Assembly: GCA_019426215.1 (NCBI GenBank)
Contig: CM033405.1
Location: 31,216,199 to 31,280,198 of the forward strand
Origin: Buddleja alternifolia
Taxonomy: Eukaryota > Streptophyta > Magnoliopsida > Lamiales > Scrophulariaceae
DNA: 64,000 nucleotides
Direction: 5' to 3'
The notes under the pieces were generated by a model, which saw only the letters and a program-made list of their open reading frames with translations, searched no databases and was not told where the DNA came from. Shown one piece after another: positions 45,983-56,373 of this stretch. Every line of letters begins with the position of its first letter. Position 1 is the first letter of the stretch. Position numbers and translations under genes: made by a program.

Positions 45983-48748
45983 TTACTTTATAATTAGCTC
46001 GGAATCCCCATATATTGTCAAATCTTCTATAGGGATTTGGAGAGCTAATTCAAGGCCCGCGATGAGTGCTTCATATTCAGCCTCATTATTTGAGCACCCT
46101 TGTGTGAGGGAGAATGAATGTAATATTATCCCATTTTCGAGTGTTACGAAAATGACTCCTATGCCAGAGTGATTTTCTTTATAATCTTCTCGTTTTTCTC
46201 CGTGTGGATTTCGAGATGCGCCATCGAAGTACATTTCCCACCCTTTTTCCAGATCAATATGCATGGTTTCCTCTTCAGGAAGATCCATAGCTAATGGTGA
46301 TTCAGAGGGAATAGGGTGATCAGCAAGGATATCTGCCAACGCTTGCCCTTTTACCGCCCTCTGAGGAGTGTATTCGATGGTAAATTGACTAAATATCACA
46401 GCCCATTTGGCCATTCTCCCTGATAAGACAGGCCGTGAGAGTACATATTTAACAGGGTCAGCTCTTGATATTAATTGGACAGTTTGTTCCCATAGATAAT
46501 GCCTTAGTTTTTGTAAAGCAAACACGAGAGAGAGACATATTTTCTCTATGGGAGTGTATTGTAACTCGGGTCCAATCAAGGTCCGACTTAAATAGTATAA
46601 TGCATTTTCTTTACCTTCCTCATTTTGCTGAGCCAATAGGACTCCTAGGGAGGTGTCCATTGCAGCAGTATAAAGGATTAAAGGTTTGCCTTTTACCGGC
46701 GCCATTAGTACAGGAGGTTTGGTCAAATAACTTTTAATATCATTAAAAGCACTTTGACATACTTCATCCCAAATGAATGGTGTTCCTTTCTTCATCAGGT
46801 GAGAAAAAGGTTTGCACCTTCCTGATAGGTTTGAGATGAACCTCCGTATGTAGGCTAATTTTCCTTGAAGACTCCTAAGCTCTTTAAGATTCTTTGGGGG
46901 AGGCATTTCTTGGATGGCTTTTATCTTTCCCGGGTCAACTTCAATACCTCTATATTGGACCACAAAGCCAAGAAATTTACCAGACGTTACCCCAAATGCG
47001 CATTTCAAGGGGTTCATTTTTAATTGGTGTCTCTTTAACCTTTCAAAAATGAGTTTGAGGTCATCGAGATGATCCAAGCGTGATCTTGTTTTTACTATCA
47101 GATCATCTACATAACACTCAACATTCTTATGGAGGAGATCACCAAATATTACTGTCATTGCTCTTTGGTATGTAGCTCCCGCGTTTTTTAAACCAAATGG
47201 CATGACTTTGTAGCAAAACACCCCTTTCGGAGTACGAAATGCAGTTAAAGCCTCATCTTCGGGGGCCATTCGTATTTGATTATATCCCGAATAACCATCC
47301 ATAAAAGATAATGCTTCGAATCCTGTGGTTGCATCCACTAGCAACTCTGTGATTGGCAAGGGAAAATCATCTTTAGGGCAAGCTTGATTTAGGTCCCTGA
47401 AGTCAATACAGATACGAATTTGCCCATTTTTCTTTTTGACGGGAACAATATTCGCCAACCGTGTAGGGTATTTCACTTCCCTGACAAATTCAGCCTTTAT
47501 TAGTTTATCAACCTCACTTTCGATTTGAGTGGCTAACTCGGGGTGAAATCGTCTTTGAGGTTGTTTTATTGGCCTTTTCCCATGTCGAACGGCGAGCCGA
47601 TGAACCGCGACATTTGGGTCGAGTCCAGGCATTTCTGCATATGACCATGCAAAAACATCATGATATTCCTGAAGGAATTTGATGTATTGTTGCGTCTCAT
47701 CTTCAGTCATTGACGCACTTATGTATGTTGGTCTCGGGTCATTATTGGTCCCAAGATTTACTTCCATAAGTTTGTCAATAGTGGATTGCCCTCCATCTTC
47801 TAACTCAAGTGGAGCCGGCTCAATATAGTCTTCACTCTCTACCATAGAGGTCATGAGGACATTCTCATAGAATGTTTGCCCCTGTAAAAGTCCTTCGAGT
47901 GAGGTTGCCTCAGGATAGCTTTTGGTTTTGTCGAGGATTGGCACAAATTTGAACTTAGTGTGCAAAAATATGCTTTGCTTTTGCCGCATATTTACGACTG
48001 AAGTCAGATTTATGCTTTCTTTTTTCGAAGAGCACTTGTCTTTAAACCCTACACCCTGACGATTGGTTTTAAGCTTATTTCCCGTAAGCAAGGCGATCCT
48101 ATGCTCGTTACTCATGATTTTATCAAAGAGAGGCCTCTGTTCAGGAGAATCAGCCTCCTCTCTTTTTAAACCCATTTTATGAAACATTTGCATCATTTTG
48201 GGGTTGTATTCCGCCTCTTTAATGTCTAATCCTTCTTTTGAGGATGATTCGGGTCCGTCAAGATTGCTATATCCCTCATCTATGGGTGTGTAAAACCTTA
48301 TTGGTTTATCTCCCTTTCTTGGGACGATGAATTGATTACTATTCTCTACATGAGAATAATCAGTTCTTTTTAGCGTAAATGAATAATCATTTTTCAATGT
48401 TCGGACAAGATTGGTAGGTCTTAAACCACCATCTTCGGGTAATCTTTGGGACTTAGGAACATAGCGAAATAGACATTTTGATGTCTTTCTATTCTCTACT
48501 TCTTCTTTCTTCTTATCATCTTTCTTTTGATACTTTGGAATATTGTAGTATCTAGCATCAGCATAGTAAGATTCTTCCTTACTAAATGGGGCATTATCGG
48601 CAATGATACACCCTTTTTTTTCATTTCCATCTTTGTCTTTTCCTAAAGAAAATTTAAGACATTGATGATAGGTCGAGGGTACAACCCCATTTGCATGATA
48701 CCACAAGCGTCCTAGGAGTGCATTGTAAGAAGTATCAGCTTCTATCAC
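45983..48748 (-). CDS. Ogre-like pol: protease end, reverse transcriptase, two RNase H domains
   Basis: 921 aa open frame (unit 1). It starts with the C-terminal part of the protease (SYNALLGRLWYHANG). A linker rich in charged residues follows to about residue 380. Reverse transcriptase spans about 400-590: KKKNGQIRICIDFRDLN, MPFGLKNAGATYQRAM and the active site CYVDDLIVK near 544. The gypsy RNase H follows (LILYTAAMDTSLGVLLAQQ near 695). A second RNase H begins at about 838 (MYFDGASRNPHGE), with NNEAEYEALIAGLELAL and DSELIIK. It ends in TAA, where unit 2 has a GAA codon, so the stop is either a mutation or an error. Two RNase H domains are characteristic of the Tat clade. Confidence 0.92.
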   Translation of the reverse strand: MIEADTSYNALLGRLWYHANGVVPSTYHQCLKFSLGKDKDGNEKKGCIIADNAPFSKEESYYADARYYNIPKYQKKDDKKKEEVENRKTSKCLFRYVPKSQRLPEDGGLRPTNLVRTLKNDYSFTLKRTDYSHVENSNQFIVPRKGDKPIRFYTPIDEGYSNLDGPESSSKEGLDIKEAEYNPKMMQMFHKMGLKREEADSPEQRPLFDKIMSNEHRIALLTGNKLKTNRQGVGFKDKCSSKKESINLTSVVNMRQKQSIFLHTKFKFVPILDKTKSYPEATSLEGLLQGQTFYENVLMTSMVESEDYIEPAPLELEDGGQSTIDKLMEVNLGTNNDPRPTYISASMTEDETQQYIKFLQEYHDVFAWSYAEMPGLDPNVAVHRLAVRHGKRPIKQPQRRFHPELATQIESEVDKLIKAEFVREVKYPTRLANIVPVKKKNGQIRICIDFRDLNQACPKDDFPLPITELLVDATTGFEALSFMDGYSGYNQIRMAPEDEALTAFRTPKGVFCYKVMPFGLKNAGATYQRAMTVIFGDLLHKNVECYVDDLIVKTRSRLDHLDDLKLIFERLKRHQLKMNPLKCAFGVTSGKFLGFVVQYRGIEVDPGKIKAIQEMPPPKNLKELRSLQGKLAYIRRFISNLSGRCKPFSHLMKKGTPFIWDEVCQSAFNDIKSYLTKPPVLMAPVKGKPLILYTAAMDTSLGVLLAQQNEEGKENALYYLSRTLIGPELQYTPIEKICLSLVFALQKLRHYLWEQTVQLISRADPVKYVLSRPVLSGRMAKWAVIFSQFTIEYTPQRAVKGQALADILADHPIPSESPLAMDLPEEETMHIDLEKGWEMYFDGASRNPHGEKREDYKENHSGIGVIFVTLENGIILHSFSLTQGCSNNEAEYEALIAGLELALQIPIEDLTIYGDSELIIK

Positions 48749-49037
48749 TAGGAATTCTGTATTTCTTCAATAACATCAATTTTGTTCGCAAAGTTATTTT
48801 TCCCAATGGTCTTTGCTCGCTTTGATTGAACCCTTGTACCACTACATTACTAGCTCGCAACTTAGATGGATGTACACCCAATATGGACAACATTTTTCTT
48901 GGCAAGATATTTACTGCAGATCCACCATCTATCAAGATTCGGGATATCTTTACATTGTTAACTTGCCCAGTAATGTATAATGGTCTATTATGGATATAAT
49001 CTTTTACCATTTTGTCTTCTTCGGTAAAGGTGACCAT
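48735..49037 (-). pseudogene. Ogre-like protease piece, unit 1
   Basis: Reads RILIDGGSAVNILPRKML, the retroviral-type aspartic protease site in the DGGS form common in Tat elements. A missing base in a T run at about 48765 (unit 2 has one more T) throws it out of frame with the pol piece downstream. Confidence 0.85.
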
Positions 49038-49078
49038 GATTGGGACTTGGATGAGTCCAGGGGATGTTGCATTTTCAA

Positions 49079-51093
49079 CTAGTTTGGTGTGTGCAGATCA
49101 TTTCGAAAATCTTCTGGTTTGGCAAGTGCATATATTAGTGATTTTCGAAGTTCATTAGACATGGTCAAAGCATCATATATGCTCAGGGAGGCCGGGATTC
49201 TTTTGAGATGGGCCAAGATATCGTACTTGACTTTTTCCTCTTTAGATTCCGAGGATTTAATTAGGGGAGTTTCGTCCTCACCGGTGATTGGCACATCTAT
49301 TAGACGTCTTCTTCCTCGAAGGAAATTGGATTCTTCTATTATGTCTAGAGAATCGTTATCCTTAATTTGGACCATATTACAAGAACTGACGGACGACTCA
49401 TCTTCGTCTATTAGTTCTTTATTATTTTGGAGACTTTGGTGCTTTAGCTTTTGAGCAATGGTCTTTTGTCTCAAAAATTGAGGGTCTCGGCGGTATTTAG
49501 GTTGCTCCTCAATGAAAAGTTCTCTCATTTCTTCCCATGAAAAAATAAATAGATTTCTTAAAGAGCAGTACCAATCGAATGCAATTCCATCAAGAGAGAG
49601 AGGAAATTGGCGAAGACATAACGCAGAACTTTGCGCCGTCACTCCACATTGTGTCAAAAAACACTTAATGTGCTCTTGGGCAGACCCATATCCTTTGTAT
49701 TTAACAAAATTTGGGAGTTTATATGCTTCGGGAAATTGGGTCTCCATGACCTCGGGGGGGTGGATACCTCGGGGCATGAAAGTCGCTATTTCCTTAAGTT
49801 CTAAGGCTGTCTCAACCTCATCTTCGATTGAGTCCCCCATCAAGTAGTAGTTTTCTACTGACACGTTATCCGGCTCTTCCAATCGTTAAATATTTCTTGT
49901 AAAGGAGATGGTATATAGAAGGTTCGATAGAACTTATCTGCCAAGTGTCCCAATCAGAAATAGAATTTGGCAAGAGGTGCAAATACCATTCTAAGCTATG
50001 TGCTCGAGAGATAAGGGAAATTGCCTCAAAGGAGCGCTTGGCTCTCAGCAGAATTTCCACAACTTGCCAAGAATAAAACCAAGTTTTCCTTGGGCATCCT
50101 GCTCCTCTATATGAAAAAAGTTGGGAATCACATATCCAGGTGGATAAGCGACTTGTTCGACCCATTCAGGGCACGGAGATTTGATTATCCCATTTCTTGG
50201 TATGATTACCCGATTGGGATCATCAAGACCATTTGCCAAGTCGATACAGATTTTGGCTTTTGAAGGATTTGCTTCTTGTACGTTAATTACAGACTTAGCT
50301 TGGTCAAAGGCAGTCATAGATACATCAACATCCTTCTTCCAAAGTCAACATCTATTGTGATAACGTTGCATGACAAACAATGATTGTCATTTACATCACA
50401 GGATTCATCCTTACAAGTATTCACATTGGATACTTGATCTTCAGTGTTATCCCATTCATTACTCTCATCGTCGCTTATGACATTAATGGTCAAGCATGAA
50501 GCTATAACATCTTTGTCATTATGAGATGATGTTTCTTTTTCGTGATCACCTTCCTCTGAGTCAGTTCGATACTCAGAAGGAATATAGTCATTCAAAGTAA
50601 TTGGGAATCGTGGGGGTTGGACTAATACGTCATGGAGTCCAACTTTTCAACTCTTTTGATTTCTTTTTCTCTTTTTCTTGTCTTTAGTGATTTTTGGCTT
50701 CTAGACTTTTTGGGAGCGAGGCGTGGGCTTTTTTTCCGAGTAAGCAAGTTTGTTCCCCATTCTCGCCTTTTCTTTGCTCCTTTCCTCTCAAAAGCATCCA
50801 TTCATCCAATGATTGACTCCTCATCTTGGCAAATCATCTTCAGTGGAGTCCTATTACTACCGTCCGAATCTCATGTAGCGATATTGGATTGGCTGATTTT
50901 CTCAATGTGAGGGCACTCGATGTGCCCCATTTTCTATTAAAGATTCAAATTCTCTCTTTGAGTATAAAGCACTCTTCAATCTAGTTCCCACTAGATCGAT
51001 AGTATGGGCAGTACCTGGGGTATCATTTTCCAACTTCCCCTGGTCTTTTTGCTTCAAGGCAGAATCTATAAGCCTTGATCTTTCATTCCTCAT
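49079..51093 (-). pseudogene. Gag-like modules, unit 1 (fragmented)
   Basis: Frames at 49079-49882, 49866-50165, 50045-50317 and 50314-50595 are pieces of the same sequence that is nearly continuous in unit 2 (55049-56332). They are broken by one-base indels, mostly in homopolymers, which are denser towards the N run. The visible gag-like words are YGSAQEHIKCFLTQCG and VAYPPGYVIPNFF. Confidence 0.8.
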
Positions 51094-51155
51094 AGATCTT
51101 TTATAATTTCATCGGGAAGGAAAATTTCTTTCCATTCTTTTCCTTGAAAGATGGT

Positions 51156-51260
51156 NNNNNNNNNNNNNNNNNNNNNNNNNNNNNNNNNNNNNNNNNNNNN
51201 NNNNNNNNNNNNNNNNNNNNNNNNNNNNNNNNNNNNNNNNNNNNNNNNNNNNNNNNNNNN
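51156..51260. other. Run of 105 N (assembly gap)
   Basis: Unknown bases. The left edge matches the sequence near 56660 and the right edge matches the sequence near 45770, i.e. the two far ends of the duplicated unit. Confidence 1.
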
Positions 51261-51552
51261 CGGCAAACAGCTCCGGGGATGGGGCGTAGTTATGCTTTTA
51301 CTCCCGACCGGTATAGAGGTGGTTTCGCACTCAGCCAAGGGAAAGCTGCAGCAACCTGCTAAGGCGTCGACTTGGGGGCAGGTACGCCGCGACGATATGA
51401 TGAAGTTGCAACTGAAGAAGTTTGGAAAAGGTAATCGGCTCTTTCGTAATATGGGACCAAGACTTCCTTCTTAATTTTATATTCACCTTAATTTCCTTTA
51501 TATATCGCTCGGAATCCCCATATAGTTCAAACGTCGATAAGGATTTGGAGAG

Positions 51553-53695
51553 CTAATTCCAGCCCGCGATGAGCGCTTCATATTCAGCCTCATTATTTGA
51601 GCACCCTTGTGTGAGGGAGAATGAATGTAATATTATCCCATTTTCGGGTGTTACGAAAATGACTCCTATGCCAGAGTGATTTTCTTTATAATCTTCTCGT
51701 TTTTCTCCTGTGGATTTCGAGATGCGCCATCGAAGTACATTTCCCACCCTTTTTCCAGATCAATATGCATGGTTTCCTCTTCAGGAAGATCCATAGCTAA
51801 TGGTGATTCAGAGGGAATAGGGTGATCAGCAAGGAAATCTGCCAACGCTTGCCCTTTTACCGCCCTCTGAGGAGTGTATTCGATGGTAAATTGACTAAAT
51901 ATCACAGCCCTTTGGCCATTCTCCCTGATAAGACAGGCCGTGAGAGTACATATTAACAGGGTCAGCTCTTGATATTATTTGGACAGTTTGTTCCCATAGA
52001 TAATGCCTTAGTTTTTGTAAAGCAAACATGAGAGAGAGACATATTTTCTCTATGGGAGTGTATTGTAACTCGGGTCCAATCAAGGTCCGACTTAAATAGT
52101 ATAATGCATTTTCTTTACCTTCCTCATTTTGCTGAGCCAATAGGACTCCTAGGGAGGTGTCCATTGCAGCAGTATAAAGGATTAAAAGTTTGCCTTTTAC
52201 CGGCGCCATTAGTACAGGAGGTTTGGTCAAATAACTTTTAATATCATTAAAAGCACTTTGACATACTTCATCCCAAATGAATGGTGTTCCTTTCTTCATC
52301 AGGTGAGAAAAAGGTTTGCACCTTCCTGACAGGTTTGAGATGAACCTCCGTATGTAGGCTAATTTTCCTTGAAGACTCCTAAGCTCTTTAAGATTCTTTG
52401 GGGGAGGCATTTCTTGGATAGCTTTTATCTTTCCCGGGTCAACTTCAATACCTCTATATTGGACCACAAAGCCAAGAAATTTACCAGACGTTACCCCAAA
52501 TGCGCATTTCAAGGGGTTCATTTTTAATTGGTGTCTCTTTAACCTTTCAAAAATGAGTTTAAGGTCATCGAGATGATCCAAGCGTGATCTTGTTTTTACT
52601 ACCAGATCATCTACATAACACTCAACATTCTTATGGAGGAGATCACCAAATATACTGTCATTGCTCTTTGGTATGTAGCTCCAGCGTTTTTTAAACCATG
52701 GCATGACTTTGTAGCAAAACACCCCTTTCGGAGTACGAAATGCAGTTAAAGCCTCATCTTCGGGGGCCATTCGTATTTGATTATATCCCGAATAACCATC
52801 CATAAAAGATAATGCTTCGAATCCTGTGGTTGCATCCACTAGCAACTCTGTGATTGGCAAGGGAAAATCATCTTTAGGGCAAGCTTGATTTAGGTCCCTG
52901 AAGTCAATACAGATACGAATTTGCCCATTTTTCTTTTTGACGGGAACAATATTCGCCAACCATGTAGGGTATTTCACTTCCCTGACAAATTCAGCCTTTA
53001 TTAGTTTATCGACCTCACTTTCGATTTGAGTGGCTAACTCGGGGTGAAATCGTCTTTGAGGTTATTTTATTGGCCTTTTCCCATGTCGAACGGCGAGCCG
53101 ATGAACCGCGACATTTGGGTCGAGTCCAGGCATTTCTGCATATGACCATGCAAAAACATCATGATATTCCTGAAGGAATTTGATGTATTGTTGCGTCTCA
53201 TCTTCAGTCATTGACGCACTTATGTATGTTGGTCTCGGGTCATCATTGGTCCCAAGATTTACTTCCATAAGTTTGTCAATAGTGGATTGCCCTCCATCTT
53301 CTAACTCAAGTGGAGCCGGCTCAATATAGTCTTCACTCTCTACCATAGAGGTCATGAGGACATTCTCATAGAATGTTTGCCCCTGTAAAAGTCCTTCGAG
53401 TGAGGTTGCCTCAGGATAGCTTTTGGTTTTGTCGAGGATTGGCACAAATTTGAACTTAGTGTGCAAAATATGCTTTGCTTTTGCCGCATATTTACGACTG
53501 AAGTCAGATTTATGCTTTCTTTTTTCGAAGAGCACTGTCTTTAAACCCTACACCCTGACGATTGGTTTTAAGCTTATTTCCCGTAAGCAAGGCGATCTTA
53601 TGCTCGTTACTCATGATTTTATCAAAGAGAGGCCTCTGTTCAGGAGAATCAGCCTCCTCTCTTTTTAAACCCATTTTATGAAACATTTGCATCAT
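51553..53695 (-). pseudogene. Reverse transcriptase and RNase H, unit 2 (frameshifted)
   Basis: Same protein as 45983-48748, but split into frames 53510-53695, 53062-53535, 51895-52977, 51666-51905 and 51553-51747. The breaks are single-base losses, for example one T lost in a run near 52656 and three bases (plus one change) near 52697 where unit 1 reads MPFGLKNAG. A stop replaces a Gln codon near 53062. The YVDD site is kept (about 52615). Confidence 0.85.
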
Positions 53696-54118
53696 TTTGG
53701 GGTTGTATTCCGCCTCTTTAATGTCTAATCCTTCTTTTGAGGATGATTCGGGTCCGTCAAGATTGCTATATCCCTCATCTATGGGTGTGTAAAACCTTAT
53801 TGGTTTATCTCCCTTTCTTGGGACGATGAATTGATTACTATTCTCTACATGAGAATAATCAGTTCTTTTTAGCGTAAATGAATAATCATTTTCAATGTTC
53901 GGACAAGATTGGTAGGTCTTAAACCACCATCTTCGGGTAATCTTTGGGACTTAGGAACATAGCGAAATAGACATTTTGATGTCTTTCTATTCTCTACTTC
54001 TTCTTTCTTCTTATCATCTTTCTTTTGATACTTTGGAATATTGTAGTATCTAGCATCAGCATAGTAAGATTCTTCCTTACTAAATGGGGCATTATCGGCA
54101 ATGATACACCCTTTTTTT

Positions 54119-54967
54119 TCATTTCCATCTTTGTCTTTTCCTAAAGAAATTTAAGACATTGATGATAGGTCGAGGGTACAACCCCATTGCATGATACCAC
54201 AAGCGTCCTAGGAGTGCATTGTAAGAAGTATCAGCTTCTATCACTAGGAATTCTGTATTTTCTTCAATAACATCAAATTTTGTTCGCAAAGTTATTTTTC
54301 CCAATGGTCTTTGCTCGCTTTGATTGAACCCTTGTACCACTACATTACTAGCTCGCAACTTAGATGGATGTACACCCAATATGGACAACATTTTTCTTGG
54401 CAAGATATTTACTGCAGATCCACCATCTATCAAGATTCGGGATATCTTTACATTGTTAACTTGCCCAGTAATGTATAATGGTCTATTATGGATATAATCT
54501 TTTACCATTTTGTCTTCTTCGGTAAAGGTGACCATGATTGGGACTTGGATGAGTCCAGGGGATGTTGCATTTTCAACTAGTTTGGTGTGCAGATCATTTC
54601 GAAAATCTTCTGGTTTGGCAAGTGCATATATTAGTGATTTTCGAAGTTCATTAGACATGGTCAAAGCATCATATATGCTCAGGGAGGCCGGGATTCTTTT
54701 GAGATGGGCCAAGATATCGTACTTGACTTTTTCCTCTTTAGATTCCGAGGATTTAATTAGGGGAGTTTCGTCCTCACCGGTGATTGGCACATCTATTAGA
54801 CGTCTTCTTCCTCGAAGGAAATTGGATTCTTCTATTATGTCTAGAGAATCGTTATCCTTAATTTGGACCATATTACAAGAACTGACGGACGACTCATCTT
54901 CGTCTATTAGTTCTTTATTTTGGAGACTTTGGTGCTTTAGCCTTTGAGCAATGGTCTTTTGTCTCAA
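54119..54967 (-). CDS. Ogre-like protease region, unit 2, open for 282 aa
   Basis: Contains IYDALTMSNELRKSLIYAL, then the DGGS protease site (ILIDGGSAVNILP, about residue 176), and continues to SYNALLGRLWYHAMG. Here the frame that is broken in unit 1 is intact, but it breaks later (near 54187, one base short of unit 1). It belongs to the same polyprotein as its neighbours. Confidence 0.85.
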   Translation of the reverse strand: MRQKTIAQRLKHQSLQNKELIDEDESSVSSCNMVQIKDNDSLDIIEESNFLRGRRRLIDVPITGEDETPLIKSSESKEEKVKYDILAHLKRIPASLSIYDALTMSNELRKSLIYALAKPEDFRNDLHTKLVENATSPGLIQVPIMVTFTEEDKMVKDYIHNRPLYITGQVNNVKISRILIDGGSAVNILPRKMLSILGVHPSKLRASNVVVQGFNQSEQRPLGKITLRTKFDVIEENTEFLVIEADTSYNALLGRLWYHAMGLYPRPIINVLNFFRKRQRWK

Positions 54968-55048
54968 AATTGAGGGTCTCGGCGGTATTTAGGTTGCTCC
55001 TCAATGAAAAGTTCTTTCATTCTTCCCATGAAAAAATAAATAGATTTC

Positions 55049-56332
55049 TTAAAGAGCAGTACCAATCGAATGCAATTCCATCAAGAGAGAGAGGAATTGG
55101 CGAAGACATAACGCAGAACTTTGCGCCGTCACTCCACATTGTGTCAAAAAACACTTAATGTGCTCTTGGGCAGACCCATATCCTTTGTATTTAACAAAAT
55201 TTGGGAGTTTATATGCTTCGGGAAATTGGGTCTCCATGACCTCGGGGGGGTGGATACCTCGGGGCATGAAAGTCGCTATTTCCTTAAGTTCTAAGGCTGT
55301 CTCAACCTCATCTTCGATTGAGTCCCCCATCAAGTAGTAGTTTTCTACTGACACGTTATCCGGCTCTTCCCAATCGTTAAATATTTCTTGTAAAGGAGGT
55401 GGTATATAGAAGGTTCGATAGAACTTATCTGCCAAGATGTCCCAATCAGAAATAGAATTTGGCAAGAGGTGCAAATACCATTCTAAAGCTATGTGCTCGA
55501 GAGATAAGGGAAATTGCCTCAAAAGGAGCGCTTGGCTCTCAGCAGAATTTCCACAACTTGCCAAGAATAAAACCAAGTGCTTCCTTGGGCATCCTGCTCC
55601 TCTATATGGAAAAAAGTTGGGAATCACATATCCAGGTGGATAAGCGACTTGTTCGACCCATTCAGGGCACGGAGATTTGATTATCCCATTTCTTGGTATG
55701 ATTACCCGATTGGGATCATCAAGACCATTTGCCAAGTCGATACAGATTTTGGCTTTTGAAGGATTTGCTTCTTGTACGTTAATTACAGACTTAGCTTGGT
55801 CAAAGGTAGTCATAGATACATCAACATTCCTTCTTCCAAAGTCAACATCTATTGTGATAACGTTGCATGACAAACAATGACTGTCATTTACATCACAGGA
55901 TTCATCCTTACAAGTATTCACATTGGATACTTGATCTTCAGTGTTATCCCATTCATTACTCTCATCGTCGCTTATGACATTAATGGTCAAGCATGAAGCT
56001 ATAACATCTTTGTCATTATGAGATGATGTTTCTTTTTCGTGATCACCTTCCTCTGAGTCAGTTCGATACTCAGAAGGAATATAGTCATTCAAAGTAATTG
56101 GGAATCGTGGGGGTTGGACTAATACGTCATTGGAGTCCAACTTTTCAACTCTTTTTGATTTCTTTTTCTTCTTTTTCTTGTCTTTAGTGATTTTTGGTCT
56201 TCTAGACTTTTTGGGAGCGAGGCGTGGGCTTTTTCGAGTAGCAAGTTTGCTTCCCCATTCTCGCCTTTTCTTTGCTCCTTTACTCTCAAAGAGCATCCAT
56301 TCATCATCAGATGATTGACTCTCATCTTGCAA
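55049..56332 (-). CDS. Second and third gag-like modules of the Ogre-like element
   Basis: 427 aa open frame. A basic, acidic-patched N-terminal part (KKKKKKSKRVEKL) is followed at about residues 215-330 by a gag-like module: CPEWVEQVAYPPGYVIPNFF, then FPLSLEHIALEWYLHLLPNS and ISDWDILADKFYRTFY. These line up with the gag ORF upstream (WVDKVPFPPGFTQPEF, QSLEGPAFVWYSNLPEGS, ISDWDSLIREFYNQF). From about residue 345 a third module starts: FPEAYKLPNFVKYKGYGSAQ, HIKCFLTQCG and LCLRQFLSLL, interrupted at the 3' end by an indel. Three gag-like repeats in one element are unusual. Confidence 0.8.
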   Translation of the reverse strand: MQDESQSSDDEWMLFESKGAKKRREWGSKLATRKSPRLAPKKSRRPKITKDKKKKKKKSKRVEKLDSNDVLVQPPRFPITLNDYIPSEYRTDSEEGDHEKETSSHNDKDVIASCLTINVISDDESNEWDNTEDQVSNVNTCKDESCDVNDSHCLSCNVITIDVDFGRRNVDVSMTTFDQAKSVINVQEANPSKAKICIDLANGLDDPNRVIIPRNGIIKSPCPEWVEQVAYPPGYVIPNFFPYRGAGCPRKHLVLFLASCGNSAESQALLLRQFPLSLEHIALEWYLHLLPNSISDWDILADKFYRTFYIPPPLQEIFNDWEEPDNVSVENYYLMGDSIEDEVETALELKEIATFMPRGIHPPEVMETQFPEAYKLPNFVKYKGYGSAQEHIKCFLTQCGVTAQSSALCLRQFLSLLMELHSIGTAL

Positions 56333-56373
56333 ATAATCTTCAGTGGAGTCTATACTACCGTCCGAATCTAATA

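Larger units (their letters stand above)
45770..51155 (-). repeat. Internal duplicated unit 1 of the Ogre-like element
   Basis: Matches 51261-56660 nearly base for base at an offset of about 5.5 kb. Indels become dense in its last 300 bases before the N run. See the findings for why this may be an assembly duplication. Confidence 0.85.

Noticed and set aside
49089..49847. Plus-strand frames of 111-145 aa opposite gag-like sequence (also 54510-54947)
   Set aside because: Antisense shadows that recur in both duplicated units.
51090..51474. Frames running through the N block
   Set aside because: They are bridged by unknown bases and cannot be real evidence.
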